Assembly: GCA_963719345.1 (NCBI GenBank)
Contig: CAVRCA010000005.1
Coordinates: 1 to 64,000 of the forward strand
DNA from: CAVRCA01 sp963719345
GTDB taxonomy: Bacteria > Pseudomonadota > Alphaproteobacteria > Acetobacterales > Acetobacteraceae
Length of the DNA stretch: 64,000 nucleotides
Direction: 5' to 3'
Both the position numbers and the translations under genes were made by a program. The notes under the pieces were generated by a model. It was not told the DNA's origin and did not search any database. It was given only the letters and a program-made list of their open reading frames with translations. Positions 35,400-43,471 of the stretch are shown piece by piece (positions within the stretch are counted from its first letter, which is position 1; each line of letters starts with the position of its first letter).

Positions 35400-36233
35400 T
35401 TATCGTTGCTCGGGCGAATGTTTCCGGCGACCCGCGCGTGACGTTCGCCGCCGACGCGTCCGGGGGCCAATGATCGCCCAGGCCGGCGCGTGGTCGCTGG
35501 CATTCTCCTGGCCGCGGATTGACCGATCCACGCCGGCATCGACCAGGCGCTCGGCGAGGTCGGGGCTGAGCAGCAGATGGTCGAGCCGGAGGCCGGCGTC
35601 GCGGGCCCAACGGTCGCGCGTGTAGTCCCAGAAGGTATACACCGGTCCGCTGGGTTGCCGCGCCCGGATCGCATCGATCCATCCCTGGTCGAGCAGGCGG
35701 CCAAACGCCGCCCGGCTCGCCGGCTGCACCAGTGCATTCTTCGCCCAGGATTTCGACGGGTAGATGTCGGCCTCGGTCGGCACGACGTTGTAGTCGCCAG
35801 CCAGAACGACGGGCAGCCCGGTGCCGCGCAGCTCCGCCGCATGGGCGATCAGACGTTCGAACCAGGCGAGCTTGTAGGCGAATTTCGGACCCGGTTGCGG
35901 GTTGCCGTTTGGCAGGTAGATCGAGGCGACGAGCACGCCATTGACCGCCGCTTCGATGTAGCGGCTTTGCGGATCGGCGGGGTCGCCGGGCAGCCGGCGG
36001 CGGGTCAGCACCGGGTCGGCGCCCTTGGCGAGGATCGCCACCCCGTTCCAGCTCGACTGGCCGCACCACACCGCGCCGTATCCCGCGGCCCGGATCGCCG
36101 CCGCCGGGAAGCCGGCATCGGTCGCCTTCAGTTCCTGCAGGCAGGCAACGTCGGGCCCCGAGCCGCGCAACCAGGCGAGCAAGTTCGGCAATCGTCGATT
36201 GATGTTGTTGATGTTGAAGGTTGCGATCTTCAC
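35400..36233 (-). CDS. xthA: Exodeoxyribonuclease III
   Basis: A 277-residue Mg-dependent AP endonuclease and 3'-5' exonuclease of the EEP fold. Motifs are KIATFNINNINRRLPNLLAW, CLQELKATDAGFP (metal Glu), GDYNVVPTEADIY (Asp/Asn), GPVYTFWDYTRDRW and, at the end, DHLLLSPDLA with SDHAPAWAII (catalytic Asp-His). GGAG precedes the ATG by five bases. It ends 30 bases before the ligD start on the same strand, so the two repair genes probably form one transcript: AP-site processing followed by break ligation. Confidence 0.94.
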   Translation of the reverse strand: MKIATFNINNINRRLPNLLAWLRGSGPDVACLQELKATDAGFPAAAIRAAGYGAVWCGQSSWNGVAILAKGADPVLTRRRLPGDPADPQSRYIEAAVNGVLVASIYLPNGNPQPGPKFAYKLAWFERLIAHAAELRGTGLPVVLAGDYNVVPTEADIYPSKSWAKNALVQPASRAAFGRLLDQGWIDAIRARQPSGPVYTFWDYTRDRWARDAGLRLDHLLLSPDLAERLVDAGVDRSIRGQENASDHAPAWAIIGPRTRRRRTSRAGRRKHSPEQR

Positions 36234-36393
36234 TCCGGGCCGCCCTTACACTCGCCTGGATGATGACACGCCATGAGGCAGCCGGCGCCCGAAGTCGGGA
36301 TCGCCGAGGGCACCATTCTCATTCGTGTTCGTGCAGGGGTGGAACGGCCGGACGGGTTGCGTCGTTACGCCGCCACCGCCTGGAGTACCGCCG

Positions 36394-36783
36394 ATGGCCG
36401 AAGAACGCTTGGACACGCCTGTGACCGTGCCGATCGTCGAGGAGGTCATCGGCGTCACCAAACGCGTCGTCGAGACGGGGCGCGTGAGCGTCTCGCTGAC
36501 GACCGAAACCGCTCAGGAACTCATCCGCGAAACCCTTCGCACGCGGCGCGCGGAGGTCGAGCGGGTGAAGCTCGATCAAGAGGTGAAGGAGGCGCCGGCC
36601 GTGCGCGAAGAGGGCGACATGCTGATCATCCCCGTGCTCGAGGAAATCCTTGTTGTCGAAAAGCGTTTGGTTCTACGCGAGGAAATCCGGCTGAGGTTCA
36701 TCAACGACCAAGAGCAGGTGGAACAAACGGTCGAGCGCCGCATTCAACACGCAGACGTCAAACGAGTGCCGGCAGGCAGCTGA
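36394..36783 (+). CDS. YsnF/AvaK (DUF2382) domain protein, short form
   Basis: A 129-residue protein made of one DUF2382 domain: TVPIVEEVIGVTKRVVETGR, VRIRV-like strands here as SVSLTTETAQELIRETLRTR, VERVKLDQEV and IPVLEEILVVEKRLVLREEI. These charged beta-rich domains are found in desiccation and general-stress proteins. ATG 36394 has GGAG eight bases upstream. It is followed 45 bases later by a longer protein with the same domain, divergent from xthA-ligD. Confidence 0.82.
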   Translation: MAEERLDTPVTVPIVEEVIGVTKRVVETGRVSVSLTTETAQELIRETLRTRRAEVERVKLDQEVKEAPAVREEGDMLIIPVLEEILVVEKRLVLREEIRLRFINDQEQVEQTVERRIQHADVKRVPAGS

Positions 36784-36828
36784 CGGCAATGTAGGCGAAC
36801 AATCATCCAGTCAGGAGAACGAAACCAT

Positions 36829-37812
36829 ATGACACGCATCATCACCGGCCTGTTCAACTCCAGGGCGGAGGCGGATCAGGTCGTTAACCGTCTGACGCAG
36901 CATGGTGGCATCGACCGCGGCAGCGTCCGCGTGTACGGGGCGGATGAGGGCACGACCGCCACCGCGGACACGACCGGTGACAAGGGATTTTGGGCGTCGC
37001 TGAAGGACCTCTTTGTTCCCGACGAGGACCGCTACACGTATTCGGAAGGCATTCGCCGCGGCGGCGTCGTGGTGTCGGCCGAGGTGGACGATGCCCGGGT
37101 CGACGATGCGATGAACGTGTTCGAGGAACACGGGGCGGTCGATCTCGAGGAGCGGGAGACCGAGTGGCGCAAGAGCGGCTGGACGGCCGGCGCGGCGCCG
37201 GGCATGGCCGCGACCTCCACGACAGGAGCGGGCGTCGATCCCAGGCTGGGAACTGTCCCGCCGGCGACTGGCACGACCGGAACCACGGCCACCACGGCGG
37301 CACGGACGGGCGGCGAGGAGGTCATCCCGATCGTCGAGGAGAATGTCCGGGTCGGCAAGCGCGAGGTGGAGCGTGGGCGTGTGCGCGTGCGCTCGTACGT
37401 CGTCGAGACTCCCGTGACCGAGCAGGTCGCGCTGCGCTCCGAGCATGTGGAAGTGGAGCGCCGGCCAGTCAATCGTCCGATCACCGATGCCGACAAGCTG
37501 TTCCAGGAACGCACCATCGAGGCGACGGAGCACGCCGAGGAAGCCGTCATTGCCAAAGAGGCTCGGGTGAAGGAGGAGTTGGTCATCCACAAGGATGCGA
37601 CCGAGCGTACCGAGACCGTGAGAGACACGGTCCGCCGCACCGAGGTCGAAGTGGAAGACGGTCGCACGGCCGGCGCTGCCGGTACGGCCGCTGGCACCGC
37701 GACCGGCCCCACTACGACGACGACTGGGACGACCACCGGCACGACCACCGGCACGACCACCGGCGCGCCCACGGGGATCGGCGCGGCCACGCCGCGGCCG
37801 CCGGGAGCGTAA
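36829..37812 (+). CDS. YsnF/AvaK-type stress protein with N-terminal GsiB/17M-like domain
   Basis: A 327-residue protein. The N-terminus (MTRIITGLFNSRAEADQVVN, then RGGVVVSAEVDDARVDDAMN near 85) resembles the general-stress-protein 17M domain. A Thr/Gly/Ala linker follows (130-155), then a DUF2382 domain from EEVIPIVEENVRVGKREVER through RSYVVETPVTEQVALRSEHV to EELVIHKDATERTETVRDTV. The tail is a low-complexity Thr/Gly repeat. AGGAGA precedes the ATG. No signal peptide is seen. It probably acts in the cytosol under drying or oxidative stress, by family association. Confidence 0.85.
   Translation: MTRIITGLFNSRAEADQVVNRLTQHGGIDRGSVRVYGADEGTTATADTTGDKGFWASLKDLFVPDEDRYTYSEGIRRGGVVVSAEVDDARVDDAMNVFEEHGAVDLEERETEWRKSGWTAGAAPGMAATSTTGAGVDPRLGTVPPATGTTGTTATTAARTGGEEVIPIVEENVRVGKREVERGRVRVRSYVVETPVTEQVALRSEHVEVERRPVNRPITDADKLFQERTIEATEHAEEAVIAKEARVKEELVIHKDATERTETVRDTVRRTEVEVEDGRTAGAAGTAAGTATGPTTTTTGTTTGTTTGTTTGAPTGIGAATPRPPGA
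37729..37764 (+). repeat. Tandem 12-bp repeat coding for Thr-Thr-Gly-Thr
   Basis: ACGACCACCGGC is repeated three times without change at 37729-37764, preceded by degenerate copies. It encodes the TTGT repeats at the C-terminus of the stress protein and could change copy number by slippage. Confidence 0.8.
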
Positions 37813-38003
37813 CCCAAGACGAAGCGCGGGGCGGCAATCCGCCCGCACGAGACAGCGGAAGCACGGGCGCGTCAATTGGCGCGCCCGTCGCATGTACGGG
37901 CGAAACGGCTGTGCTTTGCAGCGCCATCAATGCTGCGTGAAGCTTGCTACACTCGCCGATCTCGAACGCTTCATGTGCTTCCCAACCATGGACAGGAGTT
38001 GTC

Positions 38004-38522
38004 ATGAGTGGAGCGAGCGAGACCACGCGCGATATCTACACCACCGGGTTGCGCAACCAGCACGCGGTCGAAAACCAGGCCATCGAGCTGCTGGAGCGCC
38101 AAGTGGGGCGGCTTGAGAGCTATCCCGAGATGGCGGCCCGGATGCGCCAGCATATCGAAGAGTCGCGCCAGCAGGCATTGCGCATCGAGGAGCTGCTTGG
38201 GCAGCTCGGCACCAGCCATTCGGCGGTGAAGGACACCGTGATGTCGTTCATGGGCAACATGGCGGCACTGATGCACGCGCCGGCGGCGGACGAAGTCATC
38301 AAGAACACCTTCGCCAACTTCGCCTTCGAGCATTACGAGATCGCCAGCTACAAGTCGCTGCTCACGATCGCCGAGGCGACCGGCCATCAATCGGCCCTCA
38401 CCGCCTTGCAGCAGTCGCTATCGGAGGAGATCGCGATGGCGCGCTGGATCGACGAGCACCTGGCCGAAACCACTCTCAAGTTCGTGTCCCGCTCGGAGGC
38501 TGGACAGAAGGCCGGGGTCTGA
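38004..38522 (+). CDS. DUF892 (YciE/YciF-type) ferritin-like protein
   Basis: A 172-residue four-helix ferritin-like protein. The helices carry the expected carboxylate/His ligands: GLRNQHAVENQAIELLERQV, RMRQHIEESRQQALRIEELL, NFAFEHYEIASYKSLLTIAE (ExxH type) and QSLSEEIAMARWIDEHLAET. AGGAG lies five bases before ATG 38004. Proteins of this family are induced by osmotic and oxidative stress. It is followed 100 bases later by a second, divergent paralogue. Confidence 0.9.
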   Translation: MSGASETTRDIYTTGLRNQHAVENQAIELLERQVGRLESYPEMAARMRQHIEESRQQALRIEELLGQLGTSHSAVKDTVMSFMGNMAALMHAPAADEVIKNTFANFAFEHYEIASYKSLLTIAEATGHQSALTALQQSLSEEIAMARWIDEHLAETTLKFVSRSEAGQKAGV

Positions 38523-38622
38523 GCCGGTTGTTCGGCAACCCCCTCCCGGCAACATCAAGAGCTTCGCCTTCGTTGCTCGACGAAGTCTGCAATCAACCAA
38601 CTTGGAACACGAAAGACGCATC

Positions 38623-39207
38623 ATGGAACAGCTGACGGAAATGCTCAGCGCCCAACTCAAGGATGCCCACAGCGCCGAAAGGCAGGCCATTCAGGGGATG
38701 AAGCGCAGCCTTCGCAAGGCCTCCGACGAACAGCTTAGGCAAGGGATCGAGGCGCACATCGCCCAGAGCGAGGATCAGCGCGAGCGGGTCGAACAAGCGC
38801 TGGAGAAGCTGGGCGGCAAGCCGGGCCGCAAGGTGTGCGAGGCGATGCGGGGGCTGGTCGAGGAGGCCACCCACGAAATGGACGAGCACGACAAGGGGCC
38901 GGTGCTCGATCTCGTCATTGTCGCCAGCCAGCAACGGGTTGAGCACTACGAGATCGCCGCGTACGGGACCATGGTCGAGTTGGCGAAAGCGCTCGGCGAG
39001 AACGAGGTCGGCGACCTGCTCGGCGGCATCCTGGCCGAGGAGAAGGCGCAAGACGAGAAACTGACCGAAGTCACGCGGTCCTCGATCCTGCCCGCCGCAC
39101 TGCAAGCGGCGGAGGAGACCGAGGGCGAGGAGGAGGAGAGCGCCGGCGGCTCCGGCAGGACATCGAGCCGGCGCTCGGCATCGCGCGGCAAATCGGCGTC
39201 GAAATAG
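38623..39207 (+). CDS. DUF892 (YciF-type) ferritin-like protein with basic tail
   Basis: A 194-residue paralogue of the preceding gene: MEQLTEMLSAQLKDAHSAER, HIAQSEDQRERVEQALEKLG, QQRVEHYEIAAYGTMVELAK and GGILAEEKAQDEKLTEVTRS hold the helix ligands (Glu/His). The C-terminal 30 residues are acidic then Ser/Arg/Lys-rich (RTSSRRSASRGKSASK), a tail that could touch DNA or membranes. ATG 38623 was chosen; a TTG 21 bases upstream is an alternative. Confidence 0.9.
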   Translation: MEQLTEMLSAQLKDAHSAERQAIQGMKRSLRKASDEQLRQGIEAHIAQSEDQRERVEQALEKLGGKPGRKVCEAMRGLVEEATHEMDEHDKGPVLDLVIVASQQRVEHYEIAAYGTMVELAKALGENEVGDLLGGILAEEKAQDEKLTEVTRSSILPAALQAAEETEGEEEESAGGSGRTSSRRSASRGKSASK

Positions 39208-39230
39208 ACCGGTAGCCTAGCCAAAGAACG

Positions 39231-39276
39231 CACGATCGCCCCGCCGGCCCGCCTCCCGGCCGGCGCCGCGATCGTG
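39231..39276 (+). terminator. Hairpin after the second DUF892 gene
   Basis: CACGATCGC (39231-39239) pairs with GCGATCGTG (39268-39276) across a GC-rich loop of 28 bases that can itself fold (GCCGGCC/GGCCGGC). No T-tract follows, so termination is uncertain. Confidence 0.35.
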
Positions 39277-39299
39277 GAACTTGATTTCGGGAGGTTCAC

Positions 39300-39473
39300 A
39301 TGGACGAGCCAGAAGACACCAAGATGAACCCTGGCGACGAGGCTCCGGTCGGCACCGAGGGGACGGGCGAGGACGTCTGTCCCGACTGCCACGGCAGCGG
39401 GAAGCTGAACGCGGAGGAATGTCCGGCCTGTGGCGGCACTGGCAAGGTGGTGCGAGCAATCGGCGGCGGCTAG
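39300..39473 (+). CDS. Small DnaJ-type zinc-finger protein (57 aa)
   Basis: A 57-residue protein with two CxxCxGxG repeats, CPDCHGSGKL and CPACGGTGKV, as in the DnaJ cysteine-rich domain, after an acidic N-terminus (MDEPEDTKMNPGDEAPVG). It probably binds one zinc and may act as a mini-chaperone or redox sensor. GGGAGG lies six bases before the ATG. Such micro-proteins often sit in stress clusters of Alphaproteobacteria. Confidence 0.82.
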   Translation: MDEPEDTKMNPGDEAPVGTEGTGEDVCPDCHGSGKLNAEECPACGGTGKVVRAIGGG

Positions 39474-39641
39474 GGCGCGCCGCCGCCCCCCTCGGCAGGT
39501 GAAGTCGTCACACGGGGCAGGCGTCAATTCAGCCCAATTCATCGGTTGGCGAAACAAAGGAACATAGTAATCTGGACGTCATTCAGGGCGCGGGATTTTA
39601 CCCATTTGCCAAGAGGCGTCGGAATCGCATAAACGCGGAGC

Positions 39642-39875
39642 ATGCCTGCGAACGCACTCGACTTCGCCGACCGGACGTTCGTCGCCTTGCGCAAGGACGG
39701 CCGGCGGCCCACGAGACCGGTCTATCATGCGGTCACGCCGTTCTGCCGCATGGCATTGTGCGCGACCGAACCAGGGGCCAGGTCAGGGTGGGCCGAACCC
39801 CCGGCCAACTCCGTGACCTGCCCGGCCTGCCTGGGCCGGCTGTCTCGCCTCGGTCAGCCGAGGCGGCCGCGATAG
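39642..39875 (+). CDS. Small cysteine-rich protein (77 aa), function unknown
   Basis: A 77-residue basic protein with two cysteine pairs, FCRMALC and VTCPACLGRL, which could form a zinc ribbon. The N-terminus MPANALDFADRTFVALRKDG has no signal peptide. No clear ribosome-binding site is seen; the composition and Cys pattern support it as a gene. Confidence 0.5.
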   Translation: MPANALDFADRTFVALRKDGRRPTRPVYHAVTPFCRMALCATEPGARSGWAEPPANSVTCPACLGRLSRLGQPRRPR

Positions 39876-39993
39876 CCGGAGGCGCATCACGATCGCCGGA
39901 GTGAACCTCACGTTCTCGTGAGATTTTGGTTGCCACTACCAACCTACGATGGTAAACATCTGCCATTCAATTCTGCTTAGAAGCGAAATGGCG

Positions 39994-40185
39994 ATGAACA
40001 GAGATTTCAGTCCTTACAATAATCCTGATTACGAGCGGCAGCAGAAGGCTGCTGAACACTTGCGGCGGTGCCGTAAACTGCCGCCGGTGCAGACCAAAGA
40101 AGTCGAAGAACTGGTTCAGTCATTTCTCGCGTCCGACCGTAAAGTGACCTATTGCCCGCCGCGTTATTTGCTCCCGACCGCTTAA
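39994..40185 (+). CDS. Small conserved-looking protein (63 aa), function unknown
   Basis: MNRDFSPYNNPDYERQQKAA is followed by HLRRCRKLPPVQTKEVEELV and ends KVTYCPPRYLLPTA. It is hydrophilic, with a helical centre and two Cys. Codon use is less GC-biased upstream than in its neighbours. The start could also be the ATG six bases earlier. A hairpin follows the stop by 15 bases. Confidence 0.6.
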   Translation: MNRDFSPYNNPDYERQQKAAEHLRRCRKLPPVQTKEVEELVQSFLASDRKVTYCPPRYLLPTA

Positions 40186-40200
40186 TTCTTCAGGCTGATT

Positions 40201-40230
40201 GAAGGGGTCGGCGGCCGTGCCGGCCCCTTC
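40201..40230 (+). terminator. Strong hairpin between the small gene and putA
   Basis: GAAGGGGTCGGC pairs with GCCGGCCCCTTC (one G-T pair), a 12-bp stem with a 6-base loop. It lies between convergent genes and could terminate both, although no U-tract follows. Confidence 0.5.
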
Positions 40231-40252
40231 GCACGCTCACGCAAGAATACCT

Positions 40253-43200
40253 TCATTCCGAAGAGGCCATCCCGAGCAGCGCGGCATCGCCGCCGCTCGC
40301 CGCCGTGTTGACCGTGACCGTCTGCTCCAGACAGAAGCGTCGCAGATAGTCCGGACCGCCGGATTTGGGTCCGGTGCCCGATAGGCCGGAGCCGCCGAAC
40401 GGCTGCGTTCCCACGACCGCCCCGATCATGTTGCGATTGACATAGACGTTGCCGGTCGGCAGCCGGCCCAACACGTGGGCGACGGTGGCCTCGATGCGGG
40501 TCTGCACGCCGAGGGTGAGGCCGTAGCCGGTGGCGGCCAGCTGATCGAGCAACTCGTCGAGCCTGTCCGCCTGGTAGCGCACCAGGTGCAGCACGGGGCC
40601 GAACACCTCTTCGGCCAGTTCGTCGGCATGCTCCAGCTCGAACAGGTGAGGCGCCACGTAGAGGCCGGGGGGCGCCGTGGCCGCGAGATGGACCCTTGCC
40701 CCCGCGGCGGTCTGTTCTGTGATGTGGCGGTCGAGCCGCGTCTTGGCGTCGAGGTCGATCACCGGTCCGACATGCGTCGCGGGGTCGCGCGGGTCGCCGA
40801 CCCGGAGTTCGGCCCCGGCCCCGGCGATGAGGGAAGCTACCCGATCGGCGATATCGTGCTGCACGCAGATCAGCCGCAACGCCGAGCAGCGTTGGCCGGC
40901 GGAGCGGAACGCGCTTGTCACGGCGTCGTCGGCGACCTGCTCGGGCAGTGCGGTGGCGTCGACGATCATGGCATTGATGCCGCCGGTCTCAGCGATCAGG
41001 GGCACGATCGCGCCCGGTCGCGCCGCGAGCGCCAGGTTGATCTCCCGTGCCACGTCGTTGCTGCCGGTGAAGGCGACCCCGGCGACCGCCGGGTGCTTGA
41101 CCAACGCCGCCCCCACCGCGCCATCGCCCGGCAGCAGGTGCAGGGCGCCCGCGGGGATGCCCGCCCGGTGCAGCAGCCGCACCGCCGCCGCCGCGACCAG
41201 CGGGGTCTGCTCGGCGGGCTTGGCCACGACGGCGTTGCCGGCCACCAGGGCCGCCGCGACCTGGCCGGTGAAGATCGCCAGCGGAAAATTCCAGGGCGAG
41301 ATGCAGAGCCAGGCGCCGCGACCCCGGCGGTGCAGGGTGTTTTCCTCGCCGGTCGGCCCCGCCAGCGCCTCGGGGCGCAGCACGCGGCGCGCCTGCACGG
41401 CGTAATAGCGCAAGAAGTCGATCGCCTCGCGATGTTCGGCCAGCGCGTCATCCAGGGTCTTGCCGCCCTCGTCGACGAGGAGCGCCAGCAATCGCCCACG
41501 CTCGGATTCGAACAGGTCGGCCGCCCGTTCCAGCGCCGCCGCGCGCGCCTCGACGGGCGTGCGGTCCCAGGCGGGATGGCCGCGCACCGCCGCCTCCAAG
41601 GCAAGGGCCGCCGTCTCCGGGGCGGCTTCCCGCACGCGGCCGAGCCGCGCCGCGTCGATCGGGGAGCGTGCCTCGCGCTCGTCGCCGGGCAGGGGCTGGC
41701 CGTCCACCAGCGGCGCCGCTTCGGCCGCACCGCGACCCGCGGCGATTTCGGCCAGCAGGCCTTCCAGGGTTGCGCGGTGGCCGAACTCGGCGCCGCGGCT
41801 GTTGCGGCGGTCGGGGTAGAGCGCGCCGGGGACAACCAGCCGCGGACGGACGCCAGCCGGTGCATCTCCCGCCAGGACGGCGGCGGGGCGCACCAGCAGA
41901 CGGTCGACCGGAACCTCCGGATCGGCGGCGAGGCTGACGAAGCTGCTGTTCGCGCCGTTCTCCAGCAGGCGACGGACGAGATAGGCCAGAAGATCGGCGT
42001 GGCCGCCCACGGGAGCATAGACCCGGACGGCCGCGCCGGGATGCTCGGCGAGCAGGGCGGCGTACAGCGCCTCGCCCATACCGTGCAGGCGCTGGAACTC
42101 GTAGCCTTCGGTGCCCGAAGCCCGTTCCAGGATGCTGGCAATGGTAAGGGCGTTGTGGGTGGCGAATTGCGGATAGAGACGGGGCCGGAACGCCAGCAGC
42201 CGCTCGGCAGCTGCCAAGTAGACGAGGTCGGTGGCCGCCTTGCGGGTGAACACCGGGTAGTTCGCGAGCCCGCGTTCCTGGGCCCGCTTGATCTCGGTGT
42301 CCCAATACGCCCCTTTGACCAACCGGACCATGAAGCGGCGGTCGAGCCGCGACGCCAAATCGGCCACCCACTCCAGCACCGCGAGCGCGCGCTTGCCGTA
42401 CGCCTGCACGGCGAGGCCGAACCCGTCCCAGCCCGCCAGCCCCGGATCGGCGGCGACGGCGCCGATCACGTCGAGCGAGAGTTCAAGCCGGTCCTGCTCC
42501 TCCGCGTCGACCGTGAAGTTGAGATCGTGCGCGCGGGCGGCGCGGGCGAGCCCGATCACGCGCGGGACCAACTCTGCCATGACGCGAGCGCGGCTGACTG
42601 CCTCGTAACGGGGGTGCAGCGCCGAGAGCTTGACCGAAATCCCGGGGCGGTTGGGCAGGCGGCCAGGGCCGGCGGCGCCGCCGATGGCCTTGATCGCGTC
42701 GGCATAGCTGTGCTGGTAGCGGGCGGCATCGGCGGCGGTACGGGCTCCTTCGCCCAGCATGTCGAAGCTGTAGCGGAAGACGCGCCCCTTGCGGCTGGCG
42801 GCACGTCCGAGGGCCTCGCCGATCGTCTCGCCAAGGACGAAATGGCCGCCCATGACCCGTACCGCCGCGCGGGCCGCAGCGCGCACGGTCGGCAGGCCGA
42901 CGCGCTTGGCCAGCGATGCGAGCAGGCCCTCCGGCGTTTCCCCCGGCTGCACGATCCGGGCGGAGAGACCAAGGGTCCAGGTCGAGGCCGTGACCAGCAA
43001 GGCTTCGCCGCGCGCCGTGTGCCCGACAAAGCCGCCGCGTCCGAGCGCGTCCTCGACCAGCCGGTCGGCGGTGGCGCCGTCGGGCACCCGCAGCAGCGCC
43101 TCGGCCAGTATCATCACCGCCAGTCCTTCGCGCGTGGACAGGCTGTATTCGCGCAGCAACGCCTCGACGCCACCGAGCCCGGAGCCGTGCCCGCGGATAG

Positions 43201-43354
43201 CCGCGACCAGCCGCCGCGCCTGCCCGTCCACCCGGGTTTCGCGCTCCGTGGCAAGCGAGGCGGTCGCCAGCAGCGGCCGCAGCAAGCCGGCGGCATCCGG
43301 AGCGTACGGACCGAGGCGAACGGGGAAAGCGGCGTCGCTCGGGTCTTTCAGCAT
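40253..43354 (-). CDS. putA: Bifunctional proline dehydrogenase / P5C dehydrogenase PutA
   Basis: A 1033-residue enzyme that oxidises proline to glutamate via pyrroline-5-carboxylate. The FAD-binding proline dehydrogenase barrel spans about 150-450: GISVKLSALHPRYEAVSRAR, FTVDAEEQDRLELSLDVIGA, LVKGAYWDTEIKRAQE and YEFQRLHGMGEALYAALL. The aldehyde dehydrogenase half spans about 530-1015: CISPWNFPLAIFTGQVAAAL, ETGGINAMIVDATALPEQ (catalytic Glu) and SAGQRCSALRLICVQ (nucleophile Cys). The N-terminal DNA-binding RHH domain and C-terminal extra domain of long PutAs are missing, so this is the short type without repressor activity. Start 43354 lies 117 bases from the divergent TRAP gene. Confidence 0.96.
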   Translation of the reverse strand: MLKDPSDAAFPVRLGPYAPDAAGLLRPLLATASLATERETRVDGQARRLVAAIRGHGSGLGGVEALLREYSLSTREGLAVMILAEALLRVPDGATADRLVEDALGRGGFVGHTARGEALLVTASTWTLGLSARIVQPGETPEGLLASLAKRVGLPTVRAAARAAVRVMGGHFVLGETIGEALGRAASRKGRVFRYSFDMLGEGARTAADAARYQHSYADAIKAIGGAAGPGRLPNRPGISVKLSALHPRYEAVSRARVMAELVPRVIGLARAARAHDLNFTVDAEEQDRLELSLDVIGAVAADPGLAGWDGFGLAVQAYGKRALAVLEWVADLASRLDRRFMVRLVKGAYWDTEIKRAQERGLANYPVFTRKAATDLVYLAAAERLLAFRPRLYPQFATHNALTIASILERASGTEGYEFQRLHGMGEALYAALLAEHPGAAVRVYAPVGGHADLLAYLVRRLLENGANSSFVSLAADPEVPVDRLLVRPAAVLAGDAPAGVRPRLVVPGALYPDRRNSRGAEFGHRATLEGLLAEIAAGRGAAEAAPLVDGQPLPGDEREARSPIDAARLGRVREAAPETAALALEAAVRGHPAWDRTPVEARAAALERAADLFESERGRLLALLVDEGGKTLDDALAEHREAIDFLRYYAVQARRVLRPEALAGPTGEENTLHRRGRGAWLCISPWNFPLAIFTGQVAAALVAGNAVVAKPAEQTPLVAAAAVRLLHRAGIPAGALHLLPGDGAVGAALVKHPAVAGVAFTGSNDVAREINLALAARPGAIVPLIAETGGINAMIVDATALPEQVADDAVTSAFRSAGQRCSALRLICVQHDIADRVASLIAGAGAELRVGDPRDPATHVGPVIDLDAKTRLDRHITEQTAAGARVHLAATAPPGLYVAPHLFELEHADELAEEVFGPVLHLVRYQADRLDELLDQLAATGYGLTLGVQTRIEATVAHVLGRLPTGNVYVNRNMIGAVVGTQPFGGSGLSGTGPKSGGPDYLRRFCLEQTVTVNTAASGGDAALLGMASSE

Positions 43355-43471
43355 GACCGTTTCTCGGGCGCGAGGCGTCGCGGTCGGTCGGCGGTCGGCT
43401 TAACTCGCCGCCGCCGCGCCCCGCACGTTCGCCCGAACGAAGCATCGTCGCGACGAGTGAAGGGAAAAGAC

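Noticed and set aside
35370..35842. In-frame N-terminal extension of LigD
   Set aside because: It overlaps xthA in another frame and has no protein-like features; the true N-terminus is in a different frame starting at 35369.
33002..36233. A complete Ku-LigD end-joining operon
   Set aside because: No ku gene can be found in the window; the neighbours are xthA and a methyltransferase.
36394..37812. CRISPR-like repeats in the Thr/Gly-rich region
   Set aside because: The repeats are 12 bp, adjacent, coding and without spacers. No CRISPR array or cas gene was seen anywhere.
40475..43471. A very long plus-strand open frame (over 1300 codons) reaching into the TRAP receptor gene
   Set aside because: It is antisense to putA over its first 2.9 kb with Gly/Arg/Gln-rich nonsense composition. 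Only the last 341 codons from 43472 with their own ribosome-binding site are a gene.
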